17,011 bases of DNA from Baffinella frigidus. Lineage: Eukaryota; Cryptophyceae; Cryptomonadales; Baffinellaceae. The translations under genes and the position numbers were made by a program. Of this stretch, positions 14,263 to 17,011 are shown piece by piece. The notes below the pieces were generated by a model that searched no databases, was not told where the DNA came from, and saw only the letters and a list, made by a program, of their open reading frames with translations. The stretch spans positions 185,782 through 202,792 of the forward strand of contig MU646969.1 of the NCBI GenBank assembly GCA_026770585.1, in the 5' to 3' direction. The number at the start of each line of letters is the position of its first letter. Position 1 is the first letter of the stretch.

Positions 14263-16423
14263 ATGTCGGAAGGCGCGTGGTGGCTGGGGACCCCCTGCTG
14301 CGGAAGGTGCGCGCGCCGTGACCCCTTTACAGCGGCGCGTAGGCTGCGCTCACACCCATCCATATTTATTTCTGGCATCTTTATTTCTGGCATCTGACTC
14401 TCCTGGCCTCTGGGAGGGCAGCGCGAGAACAAAGACGACCCCGCGAGGCACTGTTGAGCTGGGCGAGCTGCATCGGAGCAACACGCAAGCGGACGGGGGC
14501 GACCAGCTTTCGCCGCGCCGCCGTGAGGAGCTGGAGGAGGCTTTGGAATTGGCAGAGATGGAGGCGATCCTCTCACGGGTGCCGAGCATGAGACACCTGA
14601 CGCCGAACGAGCTCTCCGTGCTGGCGCGGTCGCTCGAGCGGGTCGCCTTGGAAAATGGCGAGTACGTCTACCGGCAGGTTGGCTCCCACCGGCCCTTTCC
14701 TGACCCACGCCTCCTCACAACTTCCCACCCCCTAACGTATAAACCCTAAACCATCAACCCTAAACCCCGAACCCTAGGGTTCATGGTGTAGGATTTAGAG
14801 GCGTGGACCGAGCCCCGGGGTTGTAGGTGTCCCTCAACCCTCACCCCTCAACACCAAACTCCAAACCCTGACTCTCTCGTACCCGAGCAGGACCAGCCAG
14901 CAGAGGACTTCTTCATCATTCTGGCGGGCAGCGTGCAGAAGGTCGTGGAATCCACGGATCCATCCAAGCCCGGCATCCCCATCGCGCAGCCCCTCGTTCC
15001 CTCCGCCTTCTTTGGGGAGAAGGTCCTACCCACCGCCAGGGCACTCGAAACATCTTTCAAGGGGAATGCCTTGAATTCTTTGAACATCTTTCAAGGGAAA
15101 TGCCTTGAATTCCGAAGTCAACCGCGACAGATCTGACGCGGATAAGGCATCGGTTTCCCTCGATCATTCTGGCATGGACCCGTGCACCGTCGATCCCTAA
15201 ACCCTGAACACTGAACCCTGACCACTCAACCCTGAAACCTGAACACTAAACCCAAATACCTTTACCCTTTCCCCTTTCCCCTTTCCCCTTTACCCTTTAC
15301 CCTTTACCCTAAATCGTAAACCCCAAATCCTAAAACCTATGAAGGTACACGTACAGGTAATTCAATTGAGGGGTCAGGGACTTCAGGTACACGTACAGGT
15401 AATTAATGACAGGGGTTAGCGGTTAGGGGTGTAAGGTACAGGTTGTCAGCGGTTAGGGGTTAGGGGCTAGGCGTTGGGGGTTAGGAGTTAGGGGTTAGGT
15501 AGGGGTTAGGGGTCCCCCACGTCGGACCGACTTGACGGCGACAAGGTGTTCTTCTCGCACACATATTCCAGCGGGGGCAAATATCAGGGTGGGTTGTGTA
15601 CAGGGGTACCTCGCTCATAAGAAAGCGCAACCCCCTAGGACCCTACAGGAGGGCTATGCCTAGGGCCCTATGGTGGTCCTAGTGGGGGGGCGGTCTCTTA
15701 TGAGCGAGGCACCCCTGTACTTCGTCAAAACTGTCTTGACACCCTATCCCCACACCTCGTGGAGGCCTTAGGAGGTTGGGGTGCAGCGTCTTGCACGTGG
15801 ACTAGGAATCGATCAAGTTTCATTTCCGAAAAACGATTTGAACAATTGCTTTGATGAGGGCAGCGGCAATTGCAAAAGTTGACTAATGCTAGTGTGATCT
15901 AACTGTGCGGTACACGGATATCTGGGTTACAAGAACATATAACTTAAGACCCCGCACCCGATTTGGGGACTTGCGTGTTTCTAATTGAGGGTTGAATAAA
16001 TCTCGCGTTTAGTCAACTCTCAGGTGTCAATTTAAGTTAACAGACACCTACCGCGGCTCGACCAAGGGTGTTTTTATAACCCTCAAGTGGCCAGCCAGTC
16101 AATTTTGACTGCCAAGAGGTCCTAGGCAGGTCCTATGGCCGTACGGTAGGGCGTATTCGCCTACTGGCCACTTGAGAGATAGCCCGTATACCATAACCGT
16201 GTAATTTTCGTTGCCCAACAGCAACAGCAATCAATCAATTCTTTTGTGAAGATTAAGTGTGAGTGACGCGTGTGTCTCGCAGGCGTTGGTGGAGCCCAAC
16301 GGACGGCGCGCCTGCAGCATGAAGACGGTTGGGAACACAGAGTTAAGGAGGTTGCAGCGGCAGACGCTGCAACGCGTCGTTGAGGAGAGCAGGGGGGGTG
16401 CCGAGGTGTTGCTGAACACGTGA
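14263..16423 (+). CDS. Cyclic-nucleotide-binding domain protein (four exons seen)
   Basis: Exons: 14263-14306, 14422-14677, 14891-15022, 16283-16423; introns 115, 213 and 1260 bp, all GT-AG with matching phases. The spliced frame is 190 residues ending in TGA. Residues 1-50 (MSEGAWWLGTPCCG, then a polar linker) are unique. A helix LEEALELAEMEAILSRVPSM leads into the domain: LTPNELSVLARSLERVALEN, GEYVYRQ, then DQPAEDFFIILAGSVQKVVE. The phosphate-binding cassette FGEKALVEPNGRRACS (141-156) is restored only by joining exons 3 and 4. Its spacing equals that of protein kinase A regulatory subunits, with Gly142, Glu143, Ala145 and Arg152 kept. Such domains bind cAMP or cGMP and gate kinases or channels. 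Odd points: the usual Gly after RQ is missing, and the residue after Arg152 is Arg. A donor-like GTGAGG overlaps the stop, so more exons (kinase or second domain) may follow. Exon 1 rests on phase and donor only. Confidence 0.82.
14735..14780. repeat. Telomere-like CCCTAAA tract in intron 2 of the cyclic-nucleotide-binding gene
   Basis: CCCTAAACCATCAACCCTAA followed by ACCCCGAACCCTAGGG; C-rich strand in the sense direction. Decayed units continue near 14834-14870. Confidence 0.8.
15051..15115. repeat. Two tandem 34-bp units just after an exon
   Basis: CATCTTTCAAGGGGAATGCC at 15051 and CATCTTTCAAGGGAAATGCC at 15085, both continuing TTGAATTC. They lie 28 bp inside intron 3 of the cyclic-nucleotide-binding gene. 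Confidence 0.85.
15195..15515. repeat. Two facing telomere-like tracts in intron 3
   Basis: 15195-15340 is C-rich (CCCTAAACCCTGAACACTGA, then runs of CCTTTACCC and CCCTTTC). 15408-15515 is G-rich (GGTTAGGGGTTAGGGG types). Between them AGGTACACGTACAGGTAATT occurs twice, at 15343 and 15385. Confidence 0.85.
15599..15719. mobile_element. Palindromic mini-transposon, family M1, copy 7 (intact, in intron 3)
   Basis: TA-CAGGGGTACCTCGCTCATAA on the left and TTATGAGCGAGGCACCCCTG-TA on the right, core CCTAGGACCCTACAGGAGGG. TA flanks on both sides. It lies within the 1260-bp intron. Confidence 0.92.
15720..16076. other. Rest of intron 3, no gene
   Basis: More AT-rich than the exons. 16039-16080 (CAGACACCTACCGCGGCTCG, then ACCAAGGGTGTTTTTATAAC) resembles 8785-8827, where no mini-transposon follows. 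Confidence 0.45.
16077..16181. mobile_element. Palindromic mini-transposon, family M2, copy d (in intron 3)
   Basis: TA-ACCCTCAAGTGGCC on the left and GGCCACTTGAGAGA-TA on the right. Internal palindrome CAGTCAATTTTGACTG. Shared body AAGAGGTCCTAGGCAGGTCC. It ends about 100 bp before the acceptor of exon 4. Confidence 0.85.
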
Positions 16424-16461
16424 GGCGGGCCGCGGCGCCAGCGATGATCGTAAATACTATG

Positions 16462-16499
16462 TACAGGGGTACCTCGCTCACAAGAAACCGCCCCCCCTA
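16462..16499. mobile_element. Family M1, copy 8 (only one arm, about 34 bp)
   Basis: TA-CAGGGGTACCTCGCTCACAA, AGAAACCGCCCCCC, then CTA-CATG. The empty sister site reads GTGTACATGTACAG at about 16755. Either an internal deletion after insertion, or a very short mobile form. Confidence 0.8.
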
Positions 16500-16546
16500 C
16501 ATGTACAGTGTGTGCTACCCGGTCCACACCGCGCAGGGTTTGACGC

Positions 16547-16668
16547 TACAGGGGTACCTCGCTCATAAGAAAGCGCCCCCCTCTAGGACCCTACAGTAGG
16601 CCTATGCCTAGGGTCCTACGGTGGTCCTAGGGGGCCGGGCAGTTTCTCATGAGCGAGGTACCCCTGTA
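16547..16668. mobile_element. Palindromic mini-transposon, family M1, copy 9 (intact)
   Basis: GACGC-TA-CAGGGGTACCTCGCTCATAA on the left, TCATGAGCGAGGTACCCCTG-TA on the right. The empty sister site at about 16800 reads GACGCTACCGGG. The core CCTACAGTAGGCCTATGCCT is nearly palindromic. Confidence 0.92.
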
Positions 16669-16909
16669 CCCCACCCCCACCGCCCAAGGACCCCTCTCGT
16701 CTCCCGCGAGATACCCACGCGGGACGCGGAGCCAGCGATGATCGTAAATACTGTGTACATGTACAGTGTGTGCTACCCAGTGCACACCGCGTGGGGTTGG
16801 ACGCTACCGGGCTACCGCCCCCCCCATCGCCCGCGCCCCCCTCTCGTCTCCCTCTCCCTGTCCCTCGCGAGGAGCCCCACGTCATCTCTATCCGACCCTT
16901 GCGACCCCG

Positions 16910-17011
<102 letters not shown>

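Larger units (their letters stand above)
16433..16880. repeat. Segment duplication: one copy filled by two mini-transposons, one copy empty
   Basis: GCCAGCGATGATCGTAAATA starts near 16438 and again at 16731. Both continue through ACATGTACAGTGTGTGCTAC, CCACACCGCG/GCACACCGCG and GACGCTAC, then a C-rich stretch with CCCTCTCGTCTCCC. The first copy carries M1 sequence at two points where the second copy has only TA. Confidence 0.85.

Overview
The window looks like nuclear DNA of a GC-rich, intron-rich unicellular eukaryote, most likely an alga or a related protist. Genes are split by short GT-AG introns. There are no bacterial operons or ribosome-binding sites. Telomere-like CCCTAAA/TTTAGGG-type tracts lie inside introns and between genes, and short palindromic transposons are abundant. 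I cannot name the lineage; haptophyte, dinoflagellate-like and stramenopile algae all remain possible.

Layout. 1-154: end of an acidic gene of unknown function (+). 376-801: two palindromic mini-transposons. 1002-2379: 3' part of a minus-strand gene with a terminal exon of three 33-residue SFI1-like repeats, fed by an array of 57-nt exons that are copies of one another. 2380-4070: GC-rich spacer and a scrambled repeat block. 4327-5124: a large coiled-coil exon (-), with a shrunken second copy at 5153-5560. 5561-8710: three copies of a SINE-like repeat, a perfect hairpin, a heptapeptide-coding minisatellite and an AT-rich island. 8709-10390: mostly featureless apart from one mini-transposon. 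10394-11494: last two exons of an unrecognised minus-strand gene, whose stop-codon tail and splice donor are duplicated. 11121-12460: cluster of nested palindromic elements. 12504-14032: a complete four-exon gene for ribosomal protein bL17, probably mitochondrial (-). 14263-16423: a divergent four-exon gene for a cyclic-nucleotide-binding domain protein (+). 16424-17011: a duplicated segment with natural empty sites for the mini-transposon, ending in a 101-base poly-C run.

The two well-supported genes, bL17 and the cyclic-nucleotide-binding protein, are head to head with 230 bp between their start codons and probably share a promoter region. No functional pathway links the other genes. The most striking theme is structural: in at least five places the duplicated DNA is a piece spanning an exon edge (splice acceptor, splice donor or stop-codon tail). 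In one gene this has produced a run of six equal-length, same-phase exons.

Splice models were assembled by eye from reading-frame continuity, GT/AG sites and known family motifs. No alignment, RNA data or database search was available.
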